Positions 16,353-25,739 of a stretch of DNA of 64,000 bases are shown here, one piece after another. The notes beneath the pieces are model-generated. The model saw nothing but the letters and a program-made list of their open reading frames with translations, had not been told where the DNA came from and ran no database searches. The position numbers and the translations under genes were made by a program. The stretch comes from Paracoccus sp. MKU1. GTDB taxonomy: Bacteria; Pseudomonadota; Alphaproteobacteria; Rhodobacterales; Rhodobacteraceae. Positions within the stretch are counted from its first letter, which is position 1. Each line of letters begins with the position of its first letter. The stretch spans positions 1 to 64,000 of the forward strand of contig NZ_LLWQ01000221.1 in assembly GCF_001447385.1 (NCBI RefSeq). The letters are read 5' to 3'.

Positions 16353-16908
16353 GAGGCTCGCCCGCCAATGTCGGCCTTAGGCTGTGGCTGATGCGGGGGT
16401 TCTGGCTTGGTGCTGCATGCTGCCCGTTCTTTCGCGATGGCCGGCCCGGTTTGCCCGAAGCTGCGGGAGAGGGGGTGGTGCGCATGCCGCTCGGGCTCTT
16501 GCTATATCGGCGATGTCCAAGGCGTGGCCGACACGCACAGTCATGCGCGGCAATCCATTTCGGAGCCTTCAGGTGCCGGCTGAGGGCTGATCCCTGTCTT
16601 GCGCACGGGATGCGGCCCATCAGCTTGCGGGTTCCTTCCCCCCTCATCGCTGCATTGGGCTAACGATACTGGTGCGGCCAGAACCAGGGCTATGCCAACG
16701 TCGACAGCGAGGGATGAGCGTCAGGGTGGATCAACCCGGTTCTCTTGCGGGATCAGGCTGCGGATCGGGCCGGGTGAGGCGGCAGACCTTGTTGGCAGGA
16801 ATAGCGGGGTGCGACAGACGCCGTGCCGATTGCTCCAGACAACCTTCCACAGCGGGTCAGGTTTGTGGCAGAACGTCATGCCCTTAGCGGCAAAAAGTCA
16901 TTTCAGCC
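16353..16908. other. 556 bases without a recognisable gene
   Basis: All six frames were read. Short open frames exist, but none shows family signatures or a ribosome site. No tRNA, hairpin terminator or transposon end is evident. It lies between the purine permease and the 3' end of the GntR regulator and may be decayed coding DNA. Confidence 0.5.
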
Positions 16909-17589
16909 TTACCGCGTGGCCTTGCTGGCCGGCAGGTGGTGCAGCAGGGACGAGCAGGCGCCCATGATATGGGCCTGGACCAGTTCTGCCGCCTTTTTCG
17001 CGTCGCCCGCGCGGCAGGCGGCAAGGATCTGGCGATGCTCGCGGTCGGCCGTTTCCTGGCCATGCGAGAGGCTGAGTTGGATGCGCAGGTAGCGCTCCAG
17101 CCGGTCGTTCACCGAGCGGATGGTGCTGACCAGGAAGGGCCGCTGCGCATCGAGATAGAGGCGGCTGTGGAACTGCCAGTTCAGTGCTGACCATTGCGCC
17201 ACGTCCGTTTCCCCGGCGAAAGCGTCGCAGAAGGCCTCGGCCTCGGCGAAGGTCTCGGGTGTCATATGCGGCACCGAGAGCCTGATGGCATTCGATTCGA
17301 GGATGGCGCGGGTCTCGAAGATCTGGGCGATCTCGGGCTCGGAGACCGAGGTGACGACGGCGCCCCTGTTGCGCTGGAACTCGACCAGCCCCTCGGCCTC
17401 CAGCCGCTTCAGCGCCTCGCGGACCGGGATCTTGCTGACGTTGAACATCCGCGCGACATCGTCCTGGCGGATCGGCTCGCCCTCGTCCAGCGATCCGTCG
17501 GCGATCGAATCGCGAATGAATTTCAGGATGATGTCCGAGGCGGTGGGGGCTTTCCCGAGATTGGGCACCTCTGCTTCCTTGAATGGCAT
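16909..17589 (-). CDS. GntR-family regulator with FCD ligand domain
   Basis: The 226-residue regulator has an N-terminal winged HTH (about 15-80: DDVARMFNVSKIPVREALKR, then LEAEGLVEFQRNRGAVV) and a C-terminal all-helical FCD domain (about 90-215). The likely metal/ligand histidines lie in WQFHSRLY and ADREHRQIL. ATG 17589 has GGGAGAG about 5 bases upstream; a longer frame adds 19 residues without similarity. It is divergent from the racemase/cyclodeaminase pair and probably represses it, responding to a hydroxyproline-related acid. A palindrome at 17755 could be its operator. Confidence 0.93.
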   Translation of the reverse strand: MPFKEAEVPNLGKAPTASDIILKFIRDSIADGSLDEGEPIRQDDVARMFNVSKIPVREALKRLEAEGLVEFQRNRGAVVTSVSEPEIAQIFETRAILESNAIRLSVPHMTPETFAEAEAFCDAFAGETDVAQWSALNWQFHSRLYLDAQRPFLVSTIRSVNDRLERYLRIQLSLSHGQETADREHRQILAACRAGDAKKAAELVQAHIMGACSSLLHHLPASKATR

Positions 17590-17754
17590 CCCGCTCTCCC
17601 ATGCCCGAACTGCATGCAAGATATGGTAGCCGATATCCTGGTGCAAGGGACAGCGGTATCCCGGTTGGCGACGGTGGTGCGGGCCGGTCGGCGTGCGGAC
17701 ACTGCCGATGCCGCTTGACAGCTGCGGATGGGCCGGGCAGGTTAGGCGTCAATA

Positions 17755-17764
17755 TCGTATACGA
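17755..17764. promoter_or_regulatory. Candidate GntR operator (TCGTATACGA)
   Basis: A perfect 10-base palindrome inside a longer imperfect dyad (17751-17770), 35 bases before the racemase-family start and between it and the divergent GntR gene. GTATAC-centred palindromes are typical of FCD/GntR operators. A TTGACA at 17715-17720 could be a -35 box. Confidence 0.5.
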
Positions 17765-17799
17765 AATATTATTATGCTTCCACCCCTGAGCGAGGAAGA

Positions 17800-18828
17800 A
17801 TGCGCAGCTCCAGAATCGTGCATGTCGTGTCCTGCCATGCCGAAGGCGAAGTCGGCGATGTCATCGTCGGCGGGGTGGCCCCGCCGCCGGGCGAGACGGT
17901 CTGGGAGCAGTCGCGCTGGATTGCGCGCGATGAGACGCTGCGCAACTTCGTGCTGAACGAGCCGCGCGGCGGCGTGTTCCGCCATGTCAACCTGCTGGTG
18001 CCGCCCAAGGCCCCGCGCGCCCAGATGGGCTGGATCATCATGGAACCGGCCGATACGCCGCCCATGTCCGGCTCGAACGCGATCTGCGTGGCGACGGTGC
18101 TGCTCGACACCGGCATCATTCCCATGCAGGAGCCGATCACCCGCATGGTGCTGGAGCCGCCGGGCGGGCTGATCGAGGTCGAGGCCGAGTGCCGAGGCGG
18201 CAAGGCCGAACGCATCCGGGTCCGCAACCTGCCCTCCTTCGCCGACCGGCTGGATGCGCGGATCGAGGTCGAGGGGCTGGGCACGCTTACCGTGGACACC
18301 GCCTATGGCGGCGACAGTTTCGTGCTGGTCGATGCGGCGTCGGTCGGGATGCGCATCGCCCCCGATCAGGCGCGCGACCTGGCCGAAATGGGGGTGCGGA
18401 TCACGCGCGCCGCCAACGAACAGCTGGGCTTCCGGCACCCGGCGAACGGTTGGAACCACATTTCGTTTTGCCAGTTCACCGATCCCCTGAGCGAAAGGGA
18501 CGGGGTGCTCTACGGCAGGAATGCCGTCGCGATCCGTCCGGGCAAGATCGACCGCTCTCCGACCGGGACGGGCTGTTCGGCGCGGATGGCGGTGCTGCAT
18601 GCGCGCGGACAGATGAGGGTCGGGGATCGTTTCGTCGGCCGCTCGATCATCGACACCGAGTTCCATTGCTCGATCGCGGATGCGGTCGAGCTGAACGGGA
18701 AACCGGCCATCAGCCCGATCATCTCGGGCCGGGCCTGGATCATCGGGACGAAACAGTTGATGGTCGATCCGGCCGACCCGTTCCCGGGCGGCTATCGTCT
18801 GTCGGATACCTGGCCGATGGATGTCTAA
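17800..18828 (+). CDS. Proline racemase-family enzyme, probable trans-3-hydroxy-L-proline dehydratase
   Basis: A 342-residue protein of the proline racemase superfamily, with HVVSCHAEGEVGDVIVGG at the start, MSGSNAIC at 89-96 and DRSPTGTGCSARMAVL at 251-266. Proline racemases and 4-hydroxyproline epimerases use Cys at both catalytic spots; trans-3-hydroxyproline dehydratases have Cys then Thr. Here the first is Ser90 and the second Thr255. The Thr and the adjacent pyrroline-2-carboxylate reductase-like gene favour dehydration of 3-hydroxyproline over racemisation, but the Ser makes this tentative. Translated together with the next gene. Confidence 0.85.
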   Translation: MRSSRIVHVVSCHAEGEVGDVIVGGVAPPPGETVWEQSRWIARDETLRNFVLNEPRGGVFRHVNLLVPPKAPRAQMGWIIMEPADTPPMSGSNAICVATVLLDTGIIPMQEPITRMVLEPPGGLIEVEAECRGGKAERIRVRNLPSFADRLDARIEVEGLGTLTVDTAYGGDSFVLVDAASVGMRIAPDQARDLAEMGVRITRAANEQLGFRHPANGWNHISFCQFTDPLSERDGVLYGRNAVAIRPGKIDRSPTGTGCSARMAVLHARGQMRVGDRFVGRSIIDTEFHCSIADAVELNGKPAISPIISGRAWIIGTKQLMVDPADPFPGGYRLSDTWPMDV

Positions 18829-18844
18829 GGAGGATCGCATTTTC

Positions 18845-19795
18845 ATGATGAGCAACGGCTCCGCGCTGCAATTCCTGTCTTACGAGGCCGCGATTGGCCG
18901 GCTTGACTGGTTCGATGCCGTCGAGGCGTTGCGCCAGGGCCACGCGCTGCCCCGGGCCGAGATCAGGGACGTGTTCCTTGGCCCGCCCACCGGCACGATG
19001 ATGAGCCGCTCGGCCTATATCGAGGGGCTGGGCTACGGGGCCAAGACCTTCACCGTCTTCGACGGCAATGCCGCGCGGGGACTGCCCACGGTCCAGGGCG
19101 CGATGCTGGTTTTCGACAAGGATGACGGCAGGTTACAGGCCATCGTGGACAGCCCGCTGGTCACCGAGATCAAGACCGCCGCCGATTCCGTGCTGGGTGC
19201 CAGCCTGCTGGCGCGGCCGGAGAGCCGGCATCTGCTGGTTGTCGGCGCCGGCACCGTGGCGACCAGCCTGGTCAGGGCCTATACGGCAGTGCTGCCGGGG
19301 GTCGAGCGGGTCTCGGTCTGGTCGCGCCGGCCGGAACAGGCGCGGGAATTGGTCGCGAACATGTCTGGTATCGAGGCCGAACTGGTGGCGGTCGAGGATC
19401 TGCAAGACGGGGTGGGGCAGGCCGATATCATCTCCTCGGCCACCATGGCGCGCCAGCCGGTGATCCGGGGCGATTGGGTGCGGCCCGGCACCCATGTCGA
19501 CCTGATCGGCGCCTTCAAGGCCGACATGCGCGAGGCCGACGATGCGCTGATGGCCAGGGCGGCGCTGTTCGTGGACAGCCGGGAGACGACGCTCGGCCAT
19601 ATCGGCGAGCTGATGTTGCCCATCGCCTCGGGCGCGATCACGGCCGAGAGCGTGCTGGGCGATCTTTACGACCTCGTGCGGCCCGATGCCCGTCGGCGGC
19701 TGTCGAATGACGAGATCACCCTGTTCAAGAACGGCGGCGGCGCCCATCTGGACCTGATGATCGCGTCCTGGATCGCTCGGGTCATGGCGGGCTGA
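18845..19795 (+). CDS. Ornithine cyclodeaminase/mu-crystallin family protein, probable delta1-pyrroline-2-carboxylate reductase
   Basis: A 316-residue NAD(P)-binding protein. The Rossmann loop is LLVVGAGTVATSLV (about 126-139), with GYGAKTFTVF upstream, DIISSATMARQPVI, GTHVDLIGAF and the C-terminal FKNGGGAHLDLMIA. Next to a 3-hydroxyproline dehydratase candidate, the best role is reduction of delta1-pyrroline-2-carboxylate to L-proline; ornithine cyclodeaminase is the alternative. AAGGAGG at 18826-18832 overlaps the previous stop and is 12 bases before ATG 18845; 18821 is also possible. A decayed relative lies at 25.7-26.0 kb. Confidence 0.88.
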   Translation: MMSNGSALQFLSYEAAIGRLDWFDAVEALRQGHALPRAEIRDVFLGPPTGTMMSRSAYIEGLGYGAKTFTVFDGNAARGLPTVQGAMLVFDKDDGRLQAIVDSPLVTEIKTAADSVLGASLLARPESRHLLVVGAGTVATSLVRAYTAVLPGVERVSVWSRRPEQARELVANMSGIEAELVAVEDLQDGVGQADIISSATMARQPVIRGDWVRPGTHVDLIGAFKADMREADDALMARAALFVDSRETTLGHIGELMLPIASGAITAESVLGDLYDLVRPDARRRLSNDEITLFKNGGGAHLDLMIASWIARVMAG

Positions 19796-19856
19796 ACGCA
19801 GGATCGGGAAGACGACGGCTTGCCGGCGGCTGGCCGTTCTTCCCTGCACAGGACGG

Positions 19857-20321
19857 TCAGCCGAGGCGGAAGTTCTGCTCGACCACCGCCTCCATCGAGA
19901 CATGGCTCGAGGTGTTGCTGACATGGGGCAGGGTCGAGATCTTCTCGGCCAGGATGCGCCGGAAATCGGCCATGTCGCGCGAGCGGACCTTCATCAGGTA
20001 GTCGCATCCCCCGGCGATCATGTAGCATTCCTCGACCTCGGGGATGGCGCGGACGGCGGCGTTGAACTGTTGCAGCGCATGTTCGCGGGTGTCGTTCATG
20101 CTGACCTCGACATAGGTCACATGGGTCAGGCCCAGTTTCAGGGGCGACAGGATGGCGCGATAGCCGGTGATCAGGCCGATTTCCTCCAGATGCCTGATCC
20201 GCTGCGCGACCGGGGTCTTGGACAGGCCGACCCGCCGCGCCAGCTCGGCAATCGGGATTCGCGCGTTCTCGGTCAGTTCCGCCAGGATCTTGCGGTCCTG
20301 CGCGTCCAGATCCAGGTCCAT
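19857..20321 (-). CDS. Lrp/AsnC-family regulator, probable activator of putA
   Basis: The 154-residue protein has an N-terminal HTH (LDAQDRKILAELTENARIPI, then ELARRVGLSKTPVAQRIRHL) and a C-terminal RAM ligand domain (THVTYVEVSM, VEECYMIAGGCDYLMKV). It is divergent from putA with a 109-base shared promoter region. In Rhodobacter capsulatus the Lrp-type PutR sits in the same place and activates putA in the presence of proline, so I infer the same job here. Confidence 0.94.
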   Translation of the reverse strand: MDLDLDAQDRKILAELTENARIPIAELARRVGLSKTPVAQRIRHLEEIGLITGYRAILSPLKLGLTHVTYVEVSMNDTREHALQQFNAAVRAIPEVEECYMIAGGCDYLMKVRSRDMADFRRILAEKISTLPHVSNTSSHVSMEAVVEQNFRLG

Positions 20322-20430
20322 TCTGAAAATCGCCTCGAATTTGTTCCATCAGCCTACCGGATGGGTCATCTTCAGGCGCACCGCCTAGCAGCCATCTGGT
20401 ATTCCTATCCTATCGAATAAGGAGATCGGC

Positions 20431-23400
20431 ATGACTCGTGTCAACCCCACCGTGCTTTCGGACGTGTTTTCCACGCAGGCGAAATTCGCCGACGAGGCGG
20501 AACTGCTCAGGGGGTTGGTCGCGCAAGCCGCGCTGGACATCGGGGCGCGCGCCGCGATCACGCACCGGGCCGCGGGTCTGGTGCGCCGCATCCGCGCCGA
20601 GGCCCGGCCGACGATGATGGAGCATTTCCTGGCCGAATACGGGCTGTCCACGCGCGAGGGCGTGGCGCTGATGTGCCTGGCCGAGGCGATGCTGCGCGTC
20701 CCCGACCGCATGACCATCGACGCGCTGATCGAGGACAAGATCGCGCCATCGGACTGGGGCAGGCATCTGGGCGAGGCATCCTCGTCGCTGGTCAACGCCT
20801 CGACTTGGGCGCTGATGCTGACCGGCAAGGTGCTGGATGACGATCAGGCCGGCATCGCGGGCACGCTGCGCCGCGCCGTGCGGCGGCTGGGCGAGCCGGT
20901 GATCCGCACCGCCGTCGGCCGCGCCATGAAGGAGATGGGCCGGCAATTCGTGCTGGGCCAGACCATCGAGGCGGCGCTGGAACGCGCGGCCAAGCGCGAG
21001 GCGCAGGGCTTTACCTACAGCTACGACATGCTGGGCGAGGCGGCGATGACCGGCGCTGATGCCGCGCGCTACGACCGCGCCTATTCCGATGCCATCGCGG
21101 CCATCGCGAAAGCCTGCACCAAGGGCTCGGTCGAGGACAATCCCGGCATCTCGATCAAGCTCTCGGCCCTGCATCCGCGCTACGAGGTGGCGCAGCAAGC
21201 CCGCGTCATGACCGAGCTGGTGCCGGTGGTGCTGAAGCTGGCGCGCCAGGCCAAGGCCGCCGGCATGGGCATGAACATCGACGCCGAGGAGCAGGACCGG
21301 CTGGTGCTGTCGCTGAAGGTGATCGAGGCGGTGCTGGCCGACCCCTCTCTGGCCGGCTGGGACGGGTTCGGCGTGGTGGTGCAGGCCTATGGCAAGCGCG
21401 CCGGGCAGGTGATCGACTGGCTTTACGACACCGCCGCCCGGCTCGACCGGCGCATCATGGTGCGGCTGGTCAAGGGCGCCTATTGGGACACCGAGATCAA
21501 GCGCGCCCAGGTCGAGGGCTTCCCCGGCTTTCCGTTGTTCACCAGCAAGGTCGCGACCGATGTCAGCTATATCGCCAATGCCCGCAAGCTGATCGGCTAT
21601 GCCGACCGCATCTATCCGCAATTCGCCACCCATAACGCCCATACCGTCGCGGCGATCCTGGAGATGGCGGGCGAGACCCGCTTCGAGTTCCAGCGCCTGC
21701 ACGGCATGGGCGAGCGGCTGCACGACATCGTGCTGCGCGACCACAACGCCCGCTGCCGCATCTATGCGCCCGTCGGCGCGCATCGCGACCTCTTGGCCTA
21801 TCTGGTGCGCCGCCTGCTGGAGAACGGTGCCAATTCCAGCTTCGTGCACCAGATCGTGGATGAATCCGTCTCGCCCGAGGAGGTCGCCCGCGATCCCTTC
21901 GAGGCGCTGGCGACTGCCCAGCCGCCGCGGTCGCTGGTGGCGCCCGATGCGCTGTTCGGGACCTCGCGTCGGAACTCGACCGGCTTCGACCTGACCGACG
22001 AGGAAACGCTGGCCCGTATTTATGCCGCCCGCGACGTGGCAATCCCGGATGCGATGCCGCTGACCGTCTCGGAGCCCACGGGCAAGATGCAGGATGTCGT
22101 CAACCCCGCGACGGGCGAGAAGATCGCCCGGGTGATGATGGTCGATGCCGAGACCGCTGCCCGCGCCATCGACGACGCGCGGGTCTGGGACGCGCCGGCG
22201 GCGGAACGCGCCGCGGTGCTGCGCCGCGCCGCCGATCTCTACGAGGACCATTACGGCCCGATCTTCGGCATTCTCGGCCGCGAGGCCGGCAAGTCGCTGG
22301 CCGATGCGGTGGCCGAACTGCGCGAGGCGGTGGATTTCCTGCGCTATTACGCCGCCGAGGGCGAGAATTGCTCCGATGCCCCGCGCGGCATCGTCGGCGC
22401 AATCAGCCCGTGGAACTTTCCGCTGGCGATCTTCACCGGCCAGATCGCGGCGGCGCTGATGGCCGGCAATGCGGTGATCGCCAAGCCGGCCGAGCCGACG
22501 CCGATCATTGCCGCCTATGCCATCGGCCTGCTGCATCAGGCGGGCGTTCCGAAAACCGCGCTGCAACTGCTGCCCGGCCGCGGCAGCGTGGTCGGCACCG
22601 CGATGACCTCGGACCCGCGCGTCGCCGGGCTGGTCTTTACCGGCTCGACCGAGACCGCGCAGACCATCGCCCGCACCATGGCCGCAAACCTGGCGCCCGG
22701 CACGCCGCTGATTGCCGAGACCGGCGGGCTGAACGCGATGATCGTGGATTCCACCGCGCTGCCGGAACAGGCGGTGCGCGACATCGTGAACTCGGCCTTC
22801 CGTTCGGCCGGCCAGCGGTGTTCTGCGTTGCGCTGCCTTTATGTGCAGGAGGACGTGGCGCCGCATCTGATCGAGATGATCAAGGGCGCCATGGACGAGC
22901 TGCGTGTCGGCGACCCGTGGGATCTGACCACCGATGTCGGTCCGGTGATCGACCCCGGCGCGCAAAAGGAAATCGCCGATTACATCGCCGCCAATGCAAA
23001 TCGCCTGCTGCACAAGCTGGCGGTCCCGTCGCGCGGTTATTTCATCCCGCCGACCATGCTGAAAGTCGGCGGCATCGCCGATCTGGAGCGCGAGATCTTC
23101 GGCCCGGTCCTGCATGTCGCGACCTTCCGCGGCGACCAGCTGGACCAGGTGATCGCCGAGATCAACGCCCGCGGCTTCGGCCTGACCTTCGGGTTGCACA
23201 CCCGCATCGACAGCCGCGTGCAGGAGGTGTCGGATGCGATTCACGTCGGCAACATCTACGTGAACCGCAACCAGATCGGCGCCGTGGTGGGCAGCCAGCC
23301 CTTCGGCGGCGAGGGGCTGTCGGGCACCGGGCCCAAGGCCGGCGGGCCGCGCTATGTGCCGCGCTTCTTCACGCCCGCCGCGCCTGCGGCCTCTGCCGGA

Positions 23401-23850
23401 ACCTGGCAGGGCCAGGCCGACGAGGCCCGGCTGCGCGGCGCGCTCGCCGATGCGGCCCCGAAGAAGATCGAGGAGCGGCTGATGCCCGGCCCCACGGGCG
23501 AGTTGAACCGCCTGACCGCCCATACCCGCCCGCCGGTCCTCTGCCTTGGCCCTGGGGCCGAGGCCGTGGCGGCGCAGGTGGCGGCGGTCGAGGCGCTTGG
23601 CGGGCAGGCCGTCGGCGCCGATGGCGCACTGCCCCCCGAGGCCCTGACCCGGCTGCCGCAGCTTTCCGCCGTGCTCTGGTGGGGGGACGAGGCGCGCGGC
23701 CGCGCCTATGCCCAGGCCCTGGCCGCGCGCGAGGGCGAGATCGTGCAGTTGATCACCGCCATGCCCGACCTTGCCCATGTCGCGCATGAGCGCCACCTTT
23801 GCGTGGACACCACCGCAGCAGGCGGCAACGCCGCGCTGCTGGCCGGCTGA
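20431..23850 (+). CDS. putA: Bifunctional proline dehydrogenase / glutamate-semialdehyde dehydrogenase
   Basis: Oxidises proline to glutamate in two steps at the membrane surface, with FAD then NAD. The 1139-residue chain holds a PRODH barrel (about 170-480: SIKLSALHPRYE, MNIDAEEQDRL, RLVKGAYWDTEIKRAQ) and an aldehyde dehydrogenase domain (about 550-1020: ISPWNFPLAIFTGQIAAAL, VFTGSTETA, nucleophile Cys797 in SAGQRCSALR). It lacks the N-terminal ribbon-helix-helix of enterobacterial PutA, which fits control by the divergent Lrp-type protein. A tail of about 110 residues follows the ALDH core. AAGGAG precedes the ATG. Confidence 0.97.
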   Translation: MTRVNPTVLSDVFSTQAKFADEAELLRGLVAQAALDIGARAAITHRAAGLVRRIRAEARPTMMEHFLAEYGLSTREGVALMCLAEAMLRVPDRMTIDALIEDKIAPSDWGRHLGEASSSLVNASTWALMLTGKVLDDDQAGIAGTLRRAVRRLGEPVIRTAVGRAMKEMGRQFVLGQTIEAALERAAKREAQGFTYSYDMLGEAAMTGADAARYDRAYSDAIAAIAKACTKGSVEDNPGISIKLSALHPRYEVAQQARVMTELVPVVLKLARQAKAAGMGMNIDAEEQDRLVLSLKVIEAVLADPSLAGWDGFGVVVQAYGKRAGQVIDWLYDTAARLDRRIMVRLVKGAYWDTEIKRAQVEGFPGFPLFTSKVATDVSYIANARKLIGYADRIYPQFATHNAHTVAAILEMAGETRFEFQRLHGMGERLHDIVLRDHNARCRIYAPVGAHRDLLAYLVRRLLENGANSSFVHQIVDESVSPEEVARDPFEALATAQPPRSLVAPDALFGTSRRNSTGFDLTDEETLARIYAARDVAIPDAMPLTVSEPTGKMQDVVNPATGEKIARVMMVDAETAARAIDDARVWDAPAAERAAVLRRAADLYEDHYGPIFGILGREAGKSLADAVAELREAVDFLRYYAAEGENCSDAPRGIVGAISPWNFPLAIFTGQIAAALMAGNAVIAKPAEPTPIIAAYAIGLLHQAGVPKTALQLLPGRGSVVGTAMTSDPRVAGLVFTGSTETAQTIARTMAANLAPGTPLIAETGGLNAMIVDSTALPEQAVRDIVNSAFRSAGQRCSALRCLYVQEDVAPHLIEMIKGAMDELRVGDPWDLTTDVGPVIDPGAQKEIADYIAANANRLLHKLAVPSRGYFIPPTMLKVGGIADLEREIFGPVLHVATFRGDQLDQVIAEINARGFGLTFGLHTRIDSRVQEVSDAIHVGNIYVNRNQIGAVVGSQPFGGEGLSGTGPKAGGPRYVPRFFTPAAPAASAGTWQGQADEARLRGALADAAPKKIEERLMPGPTGELNRLTAHTRPPVLCLGPGAEAVAAQVAAVEALGGQAVGADGALPPEALTRLPQLSAVLWWGDEARGRAYAQALAAREGEIVQLITAMPDLAHVAHERHLCVDTTAAGGNAALLAG

Positions 23851-23857
23851 CATTCCG

Positions 23858-23885
23858 CAGGGGGCCCGCCACGGCCCCCTGTTTT
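23858..23885 (+). terminator. Intrinsic terminator after putA
   Basis: Perfect 9-bp stem CAGGGGGCC/GGCCCCCTG (23858-23866 with 23873-23881), 6-base loop, then TTTT. It lies 7 bases after the putA stop and 28 bases before the glutamate dehydrogenase start, so the two genes are partly uncoupled. Confidence 0.9.
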
Positions 23886-23912
23886 CCAGAAAGAGCCCGG
23901 AGGAGGCGTTCC

Positions 23913-25322
23913 ATGAGCAATCAATCATTCCTGGCCGATGTGAACGAGATGTTCGACGTCGCGGCCGCGCATTGCGACCTGCCCGAGGGGCTGGCCGAGA
24001 AGATCAAGGTCTGCAACGCGACCTATGTCACCCGCTTCGGCGTGCGGCTGCGCGGGCGGATGCATACCTTTACCGGCTGGCGGGCGGTGCATTCGACGCA
24101 TAACCGCCCGGCCAAGGGCGGCATCCGCTTCGCCCCCAATGCCGACCAGGACGAGGTCGAGGCGCTGGCGGCGCTGATGACCTATAAATGCGCGCTGGTG
24201 CGGCTGCCCTTCGGTGGCTCCAAGGGGGCGCTGAAGATCGACCCCGCCGACTGGACCGAGACCGAGCTGGAAAAGATCACCCGCCGCTTCGCCCAGGAAC
24301 TGATGGCGCATGAATTCCTCAGCTCGGCTGCCAATGTGCCAGCGCCGGACATGGGCACGGGCGAGCTGAACATGATGTGGATCGCCGACGAATACCGCCG
24401 CGCCCGCCCGCAGGACATCAACGCCCTGGGTTGCGTCACCGGCAAGCCGGTCGGCGGCGGCGGCATCGAGGGCCGCACCGAGGCCACAGGCCGCGGCGTG
24501 CAATACGCCATCCGCGAATTCTTCCGCCATCCCGCCGACCGGGCCCGCGCCGGCTTCCAGGCCGAGACCCTGAACGGCCTCACTTGCGTGGTGCAGGGCC
24601 TTGGAAACGTGGGCTTCCACGCGGCCAAGTTCCTGTCGCAAGAGGACGGCGTCCGCATCGTCACGGTGATCGAACGCAGCGGCGTGGTGCGCAATCCCCA
24701 GGGCATCGACATCGACGCGCTCAAGGCGCATCTGGTCCAGACCGGCTCGGTCGAGGGCTTTGCCGGCGGCGCGGTGAGCCCGCCCGACATGGGGGCGCTG
24801 GCCGACGATTGCGACATCCTGATCCCCGCCGCCGCCGAGGGCGCGATCACCGAGGAGAATGCCGCCACCATCAAGGCGGCGCTGATCGTCGAGGCCGCCA
24901 ACGGCCCCACGACCAAAGCGGCCGACACGATCCTGCGCCAGGCCGGCAAGATCATCCTGCCCGACCTGTTTGCCAATGCCGGCGGCGTGGTGGTGTCCTA
25001 TTTCGAATGGGTGAAGAACCTCAGCCACATCCCCTTCGGCCTGATGGAGCGGCGGCTGGAGGAGGACGAGCACCGGCTGCTGGCCCGCTCGCTGGAGCAG
25101 ATGACCGGCCGGGACTTTCCCAGCGAACATGCCCGCTTCCTGGAAGCGCGCAGCGAGATCGCGCTGGTCCGCTCGGGGCTCGACGACATCATGCGCGCCG
25201 CCTATCGCCGGATGAGCGCGCTGTGGAACCGCCCCGACGGCAGCTACCCGGACCTGCGCACCGCCGCCTATGTGCTGGCCATCGACGAGGTGGCGCAGGC
25301 CTACAAGGCCATCGGGCTGTAG
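23913..25322 (+). CDS. Glutamate dehydrogenase
   Basis: Deaminates glutamate to 2-oxoglutarate with NAD(P). The 469-residue protein is of the Glu/Leu/Phe/Val dehydrogenase family: RPAKGGIRF, YKCALVRLPFGGSKG (catalytic Lys), NVPAPDMGTG and the coenzyme loop VVQGLGNVGFHAAKF, with EAANGPTTKAAD near the end. ATG 23913 follows CGGAGGAGG. Directly downstream of putA, it completes proline to 2-oxoglutarate. Coenzyme preference is not clear from the sequence. Confidence 0.95.
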   Translation: MSNQSFLADVNEMFDVAAAHCDLPEGLAEKIKVCNATYVTRFGVRLRGRMHTFTGWRAVHSTHNRPAKGGIRFAPNADQDEVEALAALMTYKCALVRLPFGGSKGALKIDPADWTETELEKITRRFAQELMAHEFLSSAANVPAPDMGTGELNMMWIADEYRRARPQDINALGCVTGKPVGGGGIEGRTEATGRGVQYAIREFFRHPADRARAGFQAETLNGLTCVVQGLGNVGFHAAKFLSQEDGVRIVTVIERSGVVRNPQGIDIDALKAHLVQTGSVEGFAGGAVSPPDMGALADDCDILIPAAAEGAITEENAATIKAALIVEAANGPTTKAADTILRQAGKIILPDLFANAGGVVVSYFEWVKNLSHIPFGLMERRLEEDEHRLLARSLEQMTGRDFPSEHARFLEARSEIALVRSGLDDIMRAAYRRMSALWNRPDGSYPDLRTAAYVLAIDEVAQAYKAIGL

Positions 25323-25739
25323 ATCCGGCGATCGGCGGCTGAGAGGCGTAACCGGCTTGCCGGCGAGGGGAACGATCGCCCGGTGGGACGACCCGCAGCG
25401 CCCGTCTTGCCGCGAAGGAGCCCGACCTATCATTACCGTTGCGTTTTTGGTTTGATGTGTGCCTGTCTTGCCGCGGCCTGATGCGCCCTTCGCCACGGCG
25501 ACCATGCAATGATGCGTGCGGGTTGGATCCGGCGCTGTGCCATGCGGTTGGCGACGCGGCGGATTTTCTGGATGGACCATCGGATCAGGGGAGGAGGCGC
25601 GGCCTGACCCTGCTTCAGAAAACCGTCCGCCGGGCGAATGATTCACCGGATCACTCGCTTTTCCGGCTCACCATCGATGACCGGCACCGCATCCGGATCG
25701 GCCAGCGATAGGCATGGCCTGCCCATGACGATCTGGCAG
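25323..25739. other. Non-coding strip after glutamate dehydrogenase
   Basis: Only shadow frames are seen. There is no recognisable protein, terminator or RNA. Together with the two gene remnants that follow, it looks like a region losing its genes. Confidence 0.45.

Noticed and set aside
16384..16900. Several short open frames in the gap after the purine permease
   Set aside because: All are short, Arg/Ala/Gly-rich and lack motifs or ribosome sites; not supportable as genes.
20410..23928. A minus-strand open frame of over 1100 codons opposite putA
   Set aside because: It is the mirror of putA in a GC-rich genome. Its composition (His, Gly, Arg, Asp-rich, no family motif) is that of a shadow frame, and putA has all its catalytic residues.
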